DNA of 20,926 bases, taken from a virus. Where the stretch lies: the IMG/VR virus record IMGVR_UViG_3300037069_001537, positions 1 through 20,926 of that record; one strand, 5' to 3'. The position numbers and the translations under genes were made by a program. Of this stretch, positions 1 through 5,872 are shown in pieces; position 1 is the stretch's first letter, and each line of letters starts with the position of its first letter. The notes below the pieces were generated by a model. That model was not told where the DNA came from. It saw only the letters and a program-made list of their open reading frames with translations, and did no database searches.

Positions 1-310
1 GCCCGGCCTTGGAGCGGGTCGAGGACAGGGCCTCGACGTCGGCGCGGGAGGTCTGCCAGTCGAGGTAGCCGTGTATGACCCATCCCGCCCCGCTGGGGTC
101 GGGCACCCACAGGTTGGCCCCGACCAGGGCGGGGATGGCCCGGCCTAGCCGCTGGGGTGGCCACCCGCTGGGGATGTCCCCATCGGTGAGGTTGCGGCGG
201 GCGTAGCACAGCGCGGACACGTGCAGCCGGAACGCGGCATCTGTCAGCCCGATGACCTTGGGGTGCTCGGGGAACCCGGCATCCAAGCGCAGCCATGGCC
301 CGCCGCTCAT
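1..310 (-). CDS. Replication initiator-like protein, N-terminal part (runs off left edge)
   Basis: The minus strand reads from an ATG at 310 without a stop to the left edge, about 103 codons. The protein starts MSGGPWLRLDAGFPEHPKVI and continues with AAFRLHVSALCYARRNLTDG and a VIHGYLDWQTSRADVE segment. This arrangement (W-hRLD, then a 'PKV..L...AFRLHV..LCY' helix pair, then 'YL.WQ.SR..V') is what I know from N-termini of actinophage replisome-organiser or replication-initiator proteins, which bind the phage origin and load host helicase; that role is inferred. The start overlaps the methyltransferase stop by ATGA, so it is the last visible gene of the early operon. The C-terminal part, which would normally hold the helicase-interacting domain, is outside the window. 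It could instead be a generic winged-helix regulator. Confidence 0.7.
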   Translation of the reverse strand, partial: MSGGPWLRLDAGFPEHPKVIGLTDAAFRLHVSALCYARRNLTDGDIPSGWPPQRLGRAIPALVGANLWVPDPSGAGWVIHGYLDWQTSRADVEALSSTRSKAG

Positions 311-1356
311 GCTGCCACCTCGACCCACCATGCGGCGGCGGCGGCTGCCTGTTGGGGCACTACCCCGTTGCCCAGTACCCGCAGCGCATGGCGTTGGGAT
401 AGCCCAAGCTCGGGGGCGGTGATGTGCCCAGCGGGTAGCCCCATCATCCACTCGACAAACGCGGGTGAGAGTCGGGGCCCGGCTTGGCCGTCCTCGGTGG
501 GCGGCGGTGGGGTGCGCCCGATCATGGCCGTATGCCGTTCGATGGCGGGCGCGTACCGGGCCCATGTGCCTGCCCGCAGGGTTTCGATGGCCAGGGAGTC
601 GCCGTGCCCGTTGCCGTTGCCGTGCCTCACCTTGGTGATGGCCGTCCACTCCTCCCACTCCTCGGGGGTGGACCCGTAGCCCATGTCAAACGCGGCGGGC
701 GTGGGCAGCAGGGTTAGCGGGGTGTCGTCGCTATCACGTTGAGGGGTAAGCCTCTCCGGTCCCATTGGGACGCGCCTGCCGTGTTCGCCGAGTCCTGCAC
801 GGTGGGGGTCGGTAGCAAAGACAAAGACTCGGAACCGCTCGTGACACGCGCCCACGTCGGCAGCGCGTAGGCCAACCCATGCCGCGTCATACCCGAGGTC
901 GGCCAAATCGCCGAGTATCTTTCCCAGTGGCCGCAGAGTTGGGCTTGGTCGGTCTCCCACACACCACGGGCAGGATTCCAGCGGGCCAGGAATCTTGACA
1001 CTGAGTGCCCCTTTCACGTTTTCCCACACGACCAGGGTGGGGCGAAGCTCGGCGATTGCGTCGCGCATGGACGCCCACAGCCCGGAGCGGGTGCCGGGCC
1101 CCATGCCCGCCCGTTTGCCTGCAACGCTCACATCCTGACAGGGGGTGCCCCCGGTGAGGATGTCCACGGGTGGCACGGTGGCCCAGTCAATGGCGGTGAC
1201 GTCCCCGAGGTTGGGGGCGTGCGGGTGGGCGCGGGCCATGACCTTGGAGGCGGCGGGGTCGTTGTCGGCCCACCAGGTCACCTCACCCCCGAGGACGGCG
1301 GCTAGCCCCAAGCTCAGCCCGCCATAGCCTGCGAACAACTCGCCATAGGTGGTCAT
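307..1356 (-). CDS. DNA (cytosine-5) methyltransferase
   Basis: A 349-residue protein with the C5-methyltransferase motifs in order: SAM-binding ELFAGYGGLSLGL (residues 6-18), WADNDPAASK (29-38), GDVTAIDW (51-58), the catalytic Pro-Cys loop GGTPCQDVS (69-77, nucleophile Cys73), ENV at 112-114, the HERFRVFVF block (172-180) and the C-terminal RVLGNGVVPQQ (motif X, 326-336). It should methylate C5 of cytosine in phage or host DNA; the target site cannot be read from sequence. The start is ATG 1356, which overlaps the RusA-like gene's stop as ATGA; a longer upstream frame lacks homology. Residues about 119-215 lie over a second open frame with recognisable protein sequence (714-1001), and codon third positions there are less GC-rich than elsewhere. 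A self-protection or anti-restriction role is likely but inferred. Confidence 0.93.
   Translation of the reverse strand: MTTYGELFAGYGGLSLGLAAVLGGEVTWWADNDPAASKVMARAHPHAPNLGDVTAIDWATVPPVDILTGGTPCQDVSVAGKRAGMGPGTRSGLWASMRDAIAELRPTLVVWENVKGALSVKIPGPLESCPWCVGDRPSPTLRPLGKILGDLADLGYDAAWVGLRAADVGACHERFRVFVFATDPHRAGLGEHGRRVPMGPERLTPQRDSDDTPLTLLPTPAAFDMGYGSTPEEWEEWTAITKVRHGNGNGHGDSLAIETLRAGTWARYAPAIERHTAMIGRTPPPPTEDGQAGPRLSPAFVEWMMGLPAGHITAPELGLSQRHALRVLGNGVVPQQAAAAAAWWVEVAA
714..1001 (-). CDS. Overlapping 95-codon frame inside the methyltransferase gene, methylase-associated motif protein
   Basis: Same strand as the methyltransferase but in another frame: GTG at 1001, TAA ending at 714, with an in-frame TGA four codons upstream of the GTG. 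The translation includes ARWNPARGVWETDQAQL, YSAIWPTSGMTRHGLAYALP and LLPTPTVQDSANTAGASQW. From memory, the pattern W-P-[RST]-S-G-M/T-x(3)-G-x-[AL]-Y-x-L-P followed by LLPTPT..D recurs in the variable region of phage C5 methyltransferase-like proteins; that is recall, not a search. Over this stretch the alternative frame has G or C at most third positions, while the methyltransferase frame has many A/T third positions, which favours real coding in both frames. No clear ribosome binding site is visible. It could be a decayed remnant, a frameshift product or a true overprinted gene. Confidence 0.4.
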   Translation of the reverse strand: MSRFLARWNPARGVWETDQAQLCGHWERYSAIWPTSGMTRHGLAYALPTWARVTSGSESLSLLPTPTVQDSANTAGASQWDRRGLPLNVIATTPR

Positions 1357-1802
1357 AGCGCGGTCACCACGATGACGGCGCCCGGTGTGTCGAGGGCATC
1401 GAGGTGCCTGCCGGGGAAACACTTTTCGGCCTCCAGCCGCACGACTCGGGCATCATCGGTGATGGCCCCGGCGTCGGTGAGGGCGTCGAGTGTGGACCGG
1501 GCGAGTTTGTCCAGGTCGGGGCGCCCGGTGGGGTAGCCGGGGGCGGTGTCTTTGAGGCGTGCCGCGTTGCGTCCGGTGCCGTAGTGCAGCGCGGGGCGGG
1601 CCATGGTGAATGTGACGGTGACGGCCACGGCCAGGGGTGGTGTCCATGCTTGGGCCTGCGCCGCGTCGTATGCCTCGTGCCGCACCGCCTCACGCCATGG
1701 GCGCACCGCCTTGGATGACTCGACCATGCCCCCGTGTGCCATGCGCGTTTTGGAGCCTTGCGGCGCGGGGGTGCCCGGCACCACCACCACCAGGGTGGGC
1801 AC
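1353..1802 (-). CDS. rusA: RusA-like Holliday junction resolvase
   Basis: A 149-residue protein from GTG 1802. It starts VPTLVVVVPGTPAPQGSK, the usual RusA opening strand and 'PQGSK' loop, and contains GRPDLDKLARSTLDALTDAG followed by ITDDARVVRLEAEK. The aspartates of PDLDK and of the DD pair match the metal-binding acidic residues of the RusA family. The enzyme cleaves four-way junctions formed during phage recombination or replication. I prefer GTG 1802 because GGGCGG lies just upstream, the gap to the previous stop is 4 bases, and the family starts here; an ATG at 1886 would add 28 residues of low-complexity sequence and overlap the upstream gene by 80 bases. Its stop overlaps the methyltransferase ATG. 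Confidence 0.88.
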   Translation of the reverse strand: MPTLVVVVPGTPAPQGSKTRMAHGGMVESSKAVRPWREAVRHEAYDAAQAQAWTPPLAVAVTVTFTMARPALHYGTGRNAARLKDTAPGYPTGRPDLDKLARSTLDALTDAGAITDDARVVRLEAEKCFPGRHLDALDTPGAVIVVTAL

Positions 1803-1806
1803 GGGG

Positions 1807-2028
1807 TCACCGCCCGTAGCCGTTGACGTCAAGCTCGGCGGCGAGGTCGTCGGCGCGGCGGTCACCCCGGTGATAGTGGGCCTCATGCTCGCGGCGTAGG
1901 GCCTCGACCACGGCCATGCGCTGCCTGCGTATCAACTCTCTTTGCTCGGGCCCCAACGTGGCCCATGCCTCGGTTGTGAAGTAGCGCGGACGGAAGTGCC
2001 GCACCACCTCCTCCTCCCAGACGATCAC
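1807..2028 (-). CDS. Hypothetical 73-residue basic helical protein
   Basis: GTG at 2028 overlaps the stop of the upstream gene as GTGA, and the RusA-like gene starts 4 bases after its stop, so it is translationally coupled on both sides. The sequence MIVWEEEVVRHFRPRYFTTE, then LGPEQRELIRRQRMAVVEAL, is rich in Arg and Glu and is predicted by eye to be mostly helical; the charged central segment could form a coiled coil. No cysteine cluster or catalytic motif is visible. I do not recognise the family. Position between recombination genes suggests an accessory role in phage DNA metabolism, but nothing in the protein proves that. Confidence 0.7.
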   Translation of the reverse strand: MIVWEEEVVRHFRPRYFTTEAWATLGPEQRELIRRQRMAVVEALRREHEAHYHRGDRRADDLAAELDVNGYGR

Positions 2029-2204
2029 GTGCCCAACTCCTCGATGCGGTCTACCTCGACGTAGGCGCCCCAGTCGCGCCCTTGCTCGGTGGGGTTGAGG
2101 TAGTCCTCAGCCTCCATTGCGGCCCGGCGTGCGGCCTCCTCGACGTGCGCCCACGTCACCGCGTCGGTGGTGGTGTCGATGGCCAGAACCACCGCGTACC
2201 TCAC
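2025..2204 (-). CDS. Hypothetical 59-residue acidic protein
   Basis: GTG at 2204 overlaps the previous stop (GTGA) and has GAGGGGCG a few bases upstream, which decides this start over longer options in the same frame. The protein begins VRYAVVLAIDTTTDAVTWAH, a beta-strand-like opening, followed by an alanine/glutamate-rich helix (VEEAARRAAMEAEDY) and an acidic end VEVDRIEELGT. The shape, one strand pair then a helix, resembles the small alpha/beta proteins common in actinophage early operons, but I cannot name a family. It is coupled to the next gene by another GTGA overlap. Confidence 0.65.
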   Translation of the reverse strand: MRYAVVLAIDTTTDAVTWAHVEEAARRAAMEAEDYLNPTEQGRDWGAYVEVDRIEELGT

Positions 2205-2332
2205 CGCTCGCCCCTCGCGGTGCGCAGCGGCGCGGGGTTGTGCGGGTGCTCGGGGCGGGTGCGGTGCAGCCACACCCAAAACCCAGACACGTCGGTGCCC
2301 CAGATGGGGGCCCCGCACACAGCGCACCTCAC
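2201..2332 (-). CDS. Hypothetical 43-residue CxxC protein
   Basis: Very short gene set by two GTGA overlaps: GTG 2332 overlaps the upstream stop and its own stop overlaps the next GTG. The protein starts VRCAVCGAPIWGTDVSGFWV and ends with a His/Pro/Arg-rich tail (LHRTRPEHPHNPAPL). One Cys-x2-Cys knuckle and several histidines could bind a zinc ion, as in a zinc ribbon or treble-clef fragment; this is inferred. A longer frame exists upstream but it is arginine/histidine-rich antisense-like sequence and would overlap the neighbouring gene for over 100 bases. Confidence 0.6.
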   Translation of the reverse strand: MRCAVCGAPIWGTDVSGFWVWLHRTRPEHPHNPAPLRTARGER

Positions 2333-2496
2333 GGCTTGCCCTGCGGCGGTAGGCGCCCCGACCCGGTACAGCGGGCGGGCGTCATAACCATGGTGGCTTG
2401 CGCGGCGTGAATGGCGATGGTGCCCGCCTCGGTGACCCTCACCGAGTGATGGCAGACGGGGCACAGGACGCGGCCCGGCCCGGGGACCCCGCTCAC
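2329..2496 (-). CDS. Small zinc-finger protein (CPxC...H...C), 55 residues
   Basis: GTG 2496 overlaps the upstream stop (GTGA). The protein has LCPVCHHSVRVTEAGTIAIH followed about 14 residues later by ARCTGSGRLPP. The pattern Cys-x2-Cys, His, Cys-x-Gly-Ser-Gly is one I associate with tiny zinc-finger proteins of actinophages ('CPVC..V....G....H........CPGSG'). It probably binds one zinc ion and may contact nucleic acid or protein; no function is known to me. It sits in the tight chain of small early genes between the RecT-like gene and the RusA-like gene. Confidence 0.65.
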   Translation of the reverse strand: MSGVPGPGRVLCPVCHHSVRVTEAGTIAIHAAQATMVMTPARCTGSGRLPPQGKP

Positions 2497-2729
2497 CCCT
2501 CTATCCCTTTGGCCACGACGTGCCGGGCGTAGGTGATGGCGTCGTGTCCGTCCTCGATGCCGGTAAGAATCTCCCACATGGCCATCGCGGTGGTGGCCCG
2601 CCCGGTGGCGTCGAAATTGGGCGGGTCGAACCCCGAGGCGTGGTCGTAGCAGCCGACCACGAGGCGGGCGAGTCGCACTAGGCGGGCGTTAAGCTCGGCG
2701 GTCGTCGTCGGTGTCGTTGTCGTCGTCAT
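2493..2729 (-). CDS. Hypothetical 78-residue protein with Thr-rich start
   Basis: ATG at 2729. The first ten residues are MTTTTTPTTT, because the gene begins inside the GAC-repeat that encodes the aspartate tail of the RecT-like protein in another frame; the overlap is 41 bases (2689-2729). The rest, AELNARLVRLARLVVGCYDH and MAMWEILTGIEDGHDAITYA, looks helical and folded. No known motif. The long overlap suggests translational coupling to the RecT-like gene. A shorter version from an internal start is possible, since the Thr-rich leader may not be functional. Confidence 0.65.
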   Translation of the reverse strand: MTTTTTPTTTAELNARLVRLARLVVGCYDHASGFDPPNFDATGRATTAMAMWEILTGIEDGHDAITYARHVVAKGIEG

Positions 2730-3807
2730 GGTTGGTGTCCTCCCAGAGTGTTGGGTCGGGGGTGGGGTTGTCGGGGCTCAGTCGCGCCCGGCCTTGGGTG
2801 ACCAGGGGCTCCAGAATCTCGGGGGTCTCGGTGGCCCGGATCAGGACGTCAATCAGGGCGGTGGCCTCGGTGCGGCTGAGTTGGTTGAGGCTCGCCAGGT
2901 CGCGCCCGACCAGCCCGCCCACGGTGCGCAGCCGTTCGGCGCGGGGTTCCATCCGGTCAAGCTCACCGAGGAGGGCGAACACGTGCGCCCGCTGGGGGCC
3001 CGTCAGGGCCTCGTCTGCGTCGTCGGGGGCTGGGGTGGCCCCGGTGGGCGCCTGCGCCGTGTTCGGCCCGGAGGGTGGCGGCGTGGGCGCGTCTGGGGGC
3101 AACGGGGGAGGCTCCCCGCCCATGGGGGCGGGCGGGCGGGGGGCCTCCTGTGGTGCCGCCCCCGCAGGGGGAGGGGGCGGCGTCTGGGGGGCGCGGTTGC
3201 GGCGCACGGCGCGGGTGGGTGCGGGCTCGGCGCCGTTCTCCTCCTCGGCGGGGATGTCCTGCGCCTCCTCGACCGTATACGCCATGCCGCCGATGACGTC
3301 GGGGAACAAAGCTCGGCACAACTCCCCGGTGGCTCGGGCTAGCAGCATTTGCCGGGGGTAGTGCGCCCAATTCTGTTTGCCCGCAATGCCTGCGCGGCGG
3401 GCGTCCTCCATGGACCATGACACAGCCGACTCGGCGGGGTCCCCCGCTCGGCGCCCGACCAGGGTGCAGCGTGCCGAGTTGACCTCGGCGAAACGGATTG
3501 AGTGCCCGTGCGCGAACACCAACGCCCGCATGAGTTGCGCGGACATGGCGGGGCGCCCGTCCACGACGTACAGGTGTTGCAGGGAGGTCATCGGGCCGAT
3601 GCCCATTTCCCGCCCGGCCAGGATGGCGGCGGCTACGGCGGCATCCTGCCCCCGGTACGCCTTGGGCACGAAATCCGTTGCGGCGATGTAGGTAGCGAGT
3701 TTGGCCACCGATGCCACTTGGTGGGCCCACCCGTCCACGATGTCGCGGCCCTGCGGCGGGGTGGGCAGCGCGGGTTGCTCCCAGCGGGCCACGTCCTGCC
3801 CGCTCAC
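2689..3807 (-). CDS. recT: RecT-like single-strand annealing protein with proline-rich linker and C-terminal domain
   Basis: A 372-residue protein from GTG 3807 (GTGA overlap). Residues about 25-185 carry the actinophage RecT-like pattern: FVPKAYRGQDAAVAAAI (46-62), GREMGIGPMTSLQHLYVVDG (65-84), the 'MEDARRAGIAGKQNWAHYPRQML' block (133-155) and FPDVIGGMAYTVEE (168-181). The role, annealing complementary strands after exonuclease resection, follows from the family and the RecB-like exonuclease gene two upstream. Residues about 197-265 are a Pro/Ala-rich linker. Residues about 267-325 (LTGPQRAHVFALLGEL ... SRTEATALIDVLI) form a small helical domain seen on similar phage proteins. The end is acidic (DDDNDTDDDRRA), reminiscent of tails that recruit partners. 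RecT and its relatives are diverse, so the exact subfamily is uncertain. Confidence 0.75.
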   Translation of the reverse strand: MSGQDVARWEQPALPTPPQGRDIVDGWAHQVASVAKLATYIAATDFVPKAYRGQDAAVAAAILAGREMGIGPMTSLQHLYVVDGRPAMSAQLMRALVFAHGHSIRFAEVNSARCTLVGRRAGDPAESAVSWSMEDARRAGIAGKQNWAHYPRQMLLARATGELCRALFPDVIGGMAYTVEEAQDIPAEEENGAEPAPTRAVRRNRAPQTPPPPPAGAAPQEAPRPPAPMGGEPPPLPPDAPTPPPSGPNTAQAPTGATPAPDDADEALTGPQRAHVFALLGELDRMEPRAERLRTVGGLVGRDLASLNQLSRTEATALIDVLIRATETPEILEPLVTQGRARLSPDNPTPDPTLWEDTNHDDDNDTDDDRRA

Positions 3808-4280
3808 GGCAGTGACCGCCCATCGAACGCGGGGCGACCGCTACGGGGCAGCAGGGCGAACGCCTTACGCGACCCATCCCCGGGGCGTTGCAGGGGGGCT
3901 ATAACCTCACGGCACCACGAGACGGGGATGTGCTGCCACATGGTCAGGGTGGACACGTCCACCACCACCACCGGGATGATGCGGGCCCATTGGTCGAGCC
4001 CCACGAGTTTGGCCAACTCGACCGGGATATGCGCGAACCCCGCACCCCCGGAACGGATCACCTCGACCAGCCGGGCCCCATGCTCGGGGTGGGTGGCCAG
4101 GATGTCGGGCATCGTCCGCAGCGGCCATATGGCATCTACCCGGATGACGGCCCGCGCCGCCTCGGGCCACGAGCGGGCCCCGACGTAGACGGCAGTCCAC
4201 CCGTGCTCGGCCAGGGCGTCACGCACCTGCCTTTCGTCAAGCTCGGCGGCGGCCAGATGTTCGGCGGTGTCCCAACTCAT
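3804..4280 (-). CDS. Unknown 158-residue protein between the exonuclease and RecT-like genes
   Basis: ATG 4280 overlaps the exonuclease stop (ATGA), and its own stop overlaps the RecT-like GTG, so the three genes form one coupled recombination unit. Residues begin MSWDTAEHLAAAELDERQVR with a helical region, then ALAEHGWTAVYVGAR, VDAIWPLRTMPDILATHP and ARLVEVIRSGGAG. A Pro-Asp followed about 17 residues later by Glu-x-Ile resembles the spacing of a PD-(D/E)xK nuclease core, but the lysine is absent, so an active nuclease is not supported. I do not recognise the family. Position suggests a partner or regulator of recombination. Confidence 0.75.
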   Translation of the reverse strand: MSWDTAEHLAAAELDERQVRDALAEHGWTAVYVGARSWPEAARAVIRVDAIWPLRTMPDILATHPEHGARLVEVIRSGGAGFAHIPVELAKLVGLDQWARIIPVVVVDVSTLTMWQHIPVSWCREVIAPLQRPGDGSRKAFALLPRSGRPAFDGRSLP

Positions 4281-5056
4281 GGCACACTCACCTGCGCGGA
4301 CGGGTCGAGCGCCGCCCCAACGGGCCAGGGGGTCCCATCCTTGCGGGCGGCGCTCACCCGCTCCGACCATGCCGATACCTGTGCGGCGTAACGAAACACG
4401 GTGTATGCCTCCTCGGTCACGGCCCAGTCGATGGGCACAAGCTCGGCGCTGTCGGCGGTGATATGCACCGCCCCCGCCCGCTCGGGCGGCACCCACTCGA
4501 TGAGTTGGCCGTCCTCCCGCTGGGCGTATGCCGCGTGCGCGTAGGCGGCGAGTTGTAGGGCGGTCTCCGGGTAGATGGCCTTACCCGTTTTCCAGTCGAT
4601 CAGCCACAGGGCCGAACCGATGCCGCACAGGAGGTCGAACGTGCCCGCCCACCTGTGCGCGGGGTGCAGCACCGGGCGTTCCCGCATCACGGGTTCCATG
4701 CGCCACGCGTCCATGAGGCGGGCCACGGCCTGCACGGAGCCGTGCTGTGCCGGGGGCACGTCCACCGCCTGCCCGGACACCAGCCGCTCGGCCAGGGCGT
4801 GTATCTGGGTGCCGTTGAGGGCGGCGGCGTCGCGGGTCTCCCAGCGCACCCGCCGCAGCGTGTCCAGCCTCGCGGTGTGGGACAGGGCGGCAAGCTCATC
4901 CCAGCGGTTGACGGCGGTCTCGGCGGTGATGTTGCCCGCCCACTCCTCCAGCCCCTTTTTGCGGAGGGCGTCGAGGATCGTGGTTACCCCGGGCAGCCGC
5001 TCCCCGTCGAGGGTGTAGGAGTGCCCGCGCCCGTGGTTGACGCGTCGGAAGTCCAC
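4277..5056 (-). CDS. RecB/Cas4-like PD-(D/E)xK exonuclease
   Basis: A 259-residue protein from GTG 5056. The nuclease core is clear: GTQIHALAERL (82-92, His86), a charged segment MRERPVLHP (124-132), AGTFDLL (137-143, Asp141), LIDWKTGK (152-159, Asp154 and Lys156) and LQLAAYAHA (167-175), the Gln-x3-Tyr motif of RecB-type nucleases. These residues coordinate metal and cut phosphodiester bonds. With the RecT-like protein it likely forms a two-component homologous recombination system in which the exonuclease makes single strands. The N-terminal RLPGVTTILDA is typical of phage members. Start chosen because GGGGG lies upstream and the gap to the previous stop is 4 bases. Confidence 0.88.
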   Translation of the reverse strand: MDFRRVNHGRGHSYTLDGERLPGVTTILDALRKKGLEEWAGNITAETAVNRWDELAALSHTARLDTLRRVRWETRDAAALNGTQIHALAERLVSGQAVDVPPAQHGSVQAVARLMDAWRMEPVMRERPVLHPAHRWAGTFDLLCGIGSALWLIDWKTGKAIYPETALQLAAYAHAAYAQREDGQLIEWVPPERAGAVHITADSAELVPIDWAVTEEAYTVFRYAAQVSAWSERVSAARKDGTPWPVGAALDPSAQVSVP

Positions 5057-5060
5057 GGGG

Positions 5061-5297
5061 TCACCCCCGAGTCTTTGCGGCCCGCAGCCGGGCGCCCAGC
5101 GCTTTGGCCGCGTTGGCTAGGGCGGGCTCCAACTCCTCGGGCGCCATGACCCCCTGCGGGTCCACCTGTGCGATGAGGTGGGCCCGCACGACCGCCGCCA
5201 TGACGCGGCTCTGTGCCTCCCGGGCGCCAGGTCGGGCCCATCGCTCATTGGCGGCGATCCTCGCCCGCTCGCGGCGCTGGGCGGGCGTCAGGCTCAC
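5061..5297 (-). CDS. Hypothetical 78-residue helical protein
   Basis: GTG 5297 overlaps the stop of the HTH gene (GTGA). The protein starts MSLTPAQRRERARIAANERW, then ARPGAREAQSRVMAAVVRAH, and ends with a basic helix ALGARLRAAKTRG. The 'AA.ERWARPGAREAQS' segment resembles short basic proteins often placed before the exonuclease/RecT genes in actinophages. Both ends are positively charged, so nucleic-acid contact is possible. I know no function. It is the second gene of the leftward early operon. Confidence 0.7.
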   Translation of the reverse strand: MSLTPAQRRERARIAANERWARPGAREAQSRVMAAVVRAHLIAQVDPQGVMAPEELEPALANAAKALGARLRAAKTRG

Positions 5298-5542
5298 AGC
5301 GACACCGCCGAGTCGTCGTCGGCGTCGCTCACCGAGAAAATGTCGGCGAACGCCTCGGGCCCCATCACCAGCCGCACCGCCGCCATAAGCTCATGGCCCG
5401 GCACACTCTTGCCACGGGTGGCCCGGCTGAGGGTCGAGGGGGCGATGTCCAGCCCTAGGGCAATCTCGCCCATGGTGTACCACCCGCGCTCTTTGCCCCA
5501 CCACCGCAGTTTGCGGACGTCGATCACCCACACAGCAGACAT
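5294..5542 (-). CDS. Small HTH DNA-binding protein (Cro/XRE-like)
   Basis: An 82-residue protein from ATG 5542: MSAVWVIDVRKLRWWGKERG, then MGEIALGLDIAPSTLSRATR at 24-43 and GKSVPGHELMAAVRLVMGPE. The segment 23-50 is a clear XRE-type helix-turn-helix (start sensing 'I-A-x-x-L-x-I-x-x-S-T-L-S-R' recognition helix). It heads the leftward early operon and lies next to the integrase, so it is the best candidate for a Cro-like or lysogeny regulator acting on the gap at 5543-5780. The same frame stays open back to 5734, but that upstream sequence is basic, low-complexity and contains the palindrome, so I consider ATG 5542 the start. It is short for a full CI-type repressor; the true immunity repressor may lie outside this window. 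Confidence 0.75.
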   Translation of the reverse strand: MSAVWVIDVRKLRWWGKERGWYTMGEIALGLDIAPSTLSRATRGKSVPGHELMAAVRLVMGPEAFADIFSVSDADDDSAVSL

Positions 5543-5780
5543 AGCCCCGGCAACCCTTCGTTGCGTCCCATGTCGGCCCGTAGGGTGCGTCCTCGCCCGA
5601 GGTCTGGGGGCGGTGGGCCGATTCGCCATAGGTTGCCACTGTCCAGTCACGTTGTCGTTGCGCGGGCGCAACCTACCTGCGGTAACGGGCCGAGTTACAC
5701 GGGTGGGGGCGTGCAGCCCATTGCACGGGCGCACCCCCGGCTGTATATGCAGAACGGCCCGGCCCGTGCTCCAGCGACCA
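5543..5780. promoter_or_regulatory. Regulatory gap with operator-like palindrome upstream of the early operon
   Basis: About 240 bases without a convincing gene, between the HTH gene and the integrase-side hairpins. It holds a perfect inverted repeat GTTGCGC-GG-GCGCAAC at 5657-5672. A second related pair, AGGTTGC at 5630-5636 and GCAACCT at 5668-5674, lies in opposite orientation around it. These are plausible operators for the neighbouring HTH protein. A plus-strand TTGCAC (5721-5726) and TATATG (5744-5749) are spaced 17 bases apart, but they would read toward the integrase terminators. I see no strong minus-strand -35/-10 pair, so the early promoter is unplaced. Confidence 0.45.
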
Positions 5781-5820
5781 AGAAACCCCGGTCACATCGT
5801 GGGATGTGTCCGGGGTTTCT
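5781..5820. terminator. Strong hairpin, likely (bidirectional) terminator
   Basis: AGAAACCCCGG at 5781-5791 pairs with CCGGGGTTTCT at 5810-5820, and inside it CACAT pairs with ATGTG around a 6-base loop, giving about 16 base pairs with one T-T mismatch. It follows the integrase stop on the minus strand and separates integrase transcription from the early operon. There is no long U-tract on either side, which is common for actinobacterial terminators. Confidence 0.65.
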
Positions 5821-5834
5821 GAGACAGGGGCGTT

Positions 5835-5869
5835 TCACCATGCGACCCGCTGGGGGGGTCGCATGGTGA
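5835..5869. terminator. Second perfect hairpin just after the integrase stop
   Basis: TCACCATGCGACCC at 5835-5848 pairs perfectly with GGGTCGCATGGTGA at 5856-5869 around a 7-base loop. It begins 4 bases past the integrase stop codon on the minus strand. With the hairpin at 5781-5820 it makes a tandem pair. It may be a terminator or a protective 3' structure on integrase mRNA; no U-run follows. Confidence 0.55.
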
Positions 5870-5872
5870 GAC

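Noticed and set aside
2711-3361. Long plus-strand open frames opposite the RecT-like gene
   Set aside because: They are antisense shadows of GC-rich coding sequence, with Gly/Arg/Pro-biased translation and no motif.
3804-4280. Calling the 158-residue protein a PD-(D/E)xK nuclease
   Set aside because: The catalytic lysine position is not lysine and the match is only a spacing resemblance.
5721-5749. Plus-strand promoter TTGCAC-17-TATATG
   Set aside because: The spacing is good but the -35 match is weak and it would transcribe toward the end of the integrase gene; it is mentioned only within the regulatory gap.
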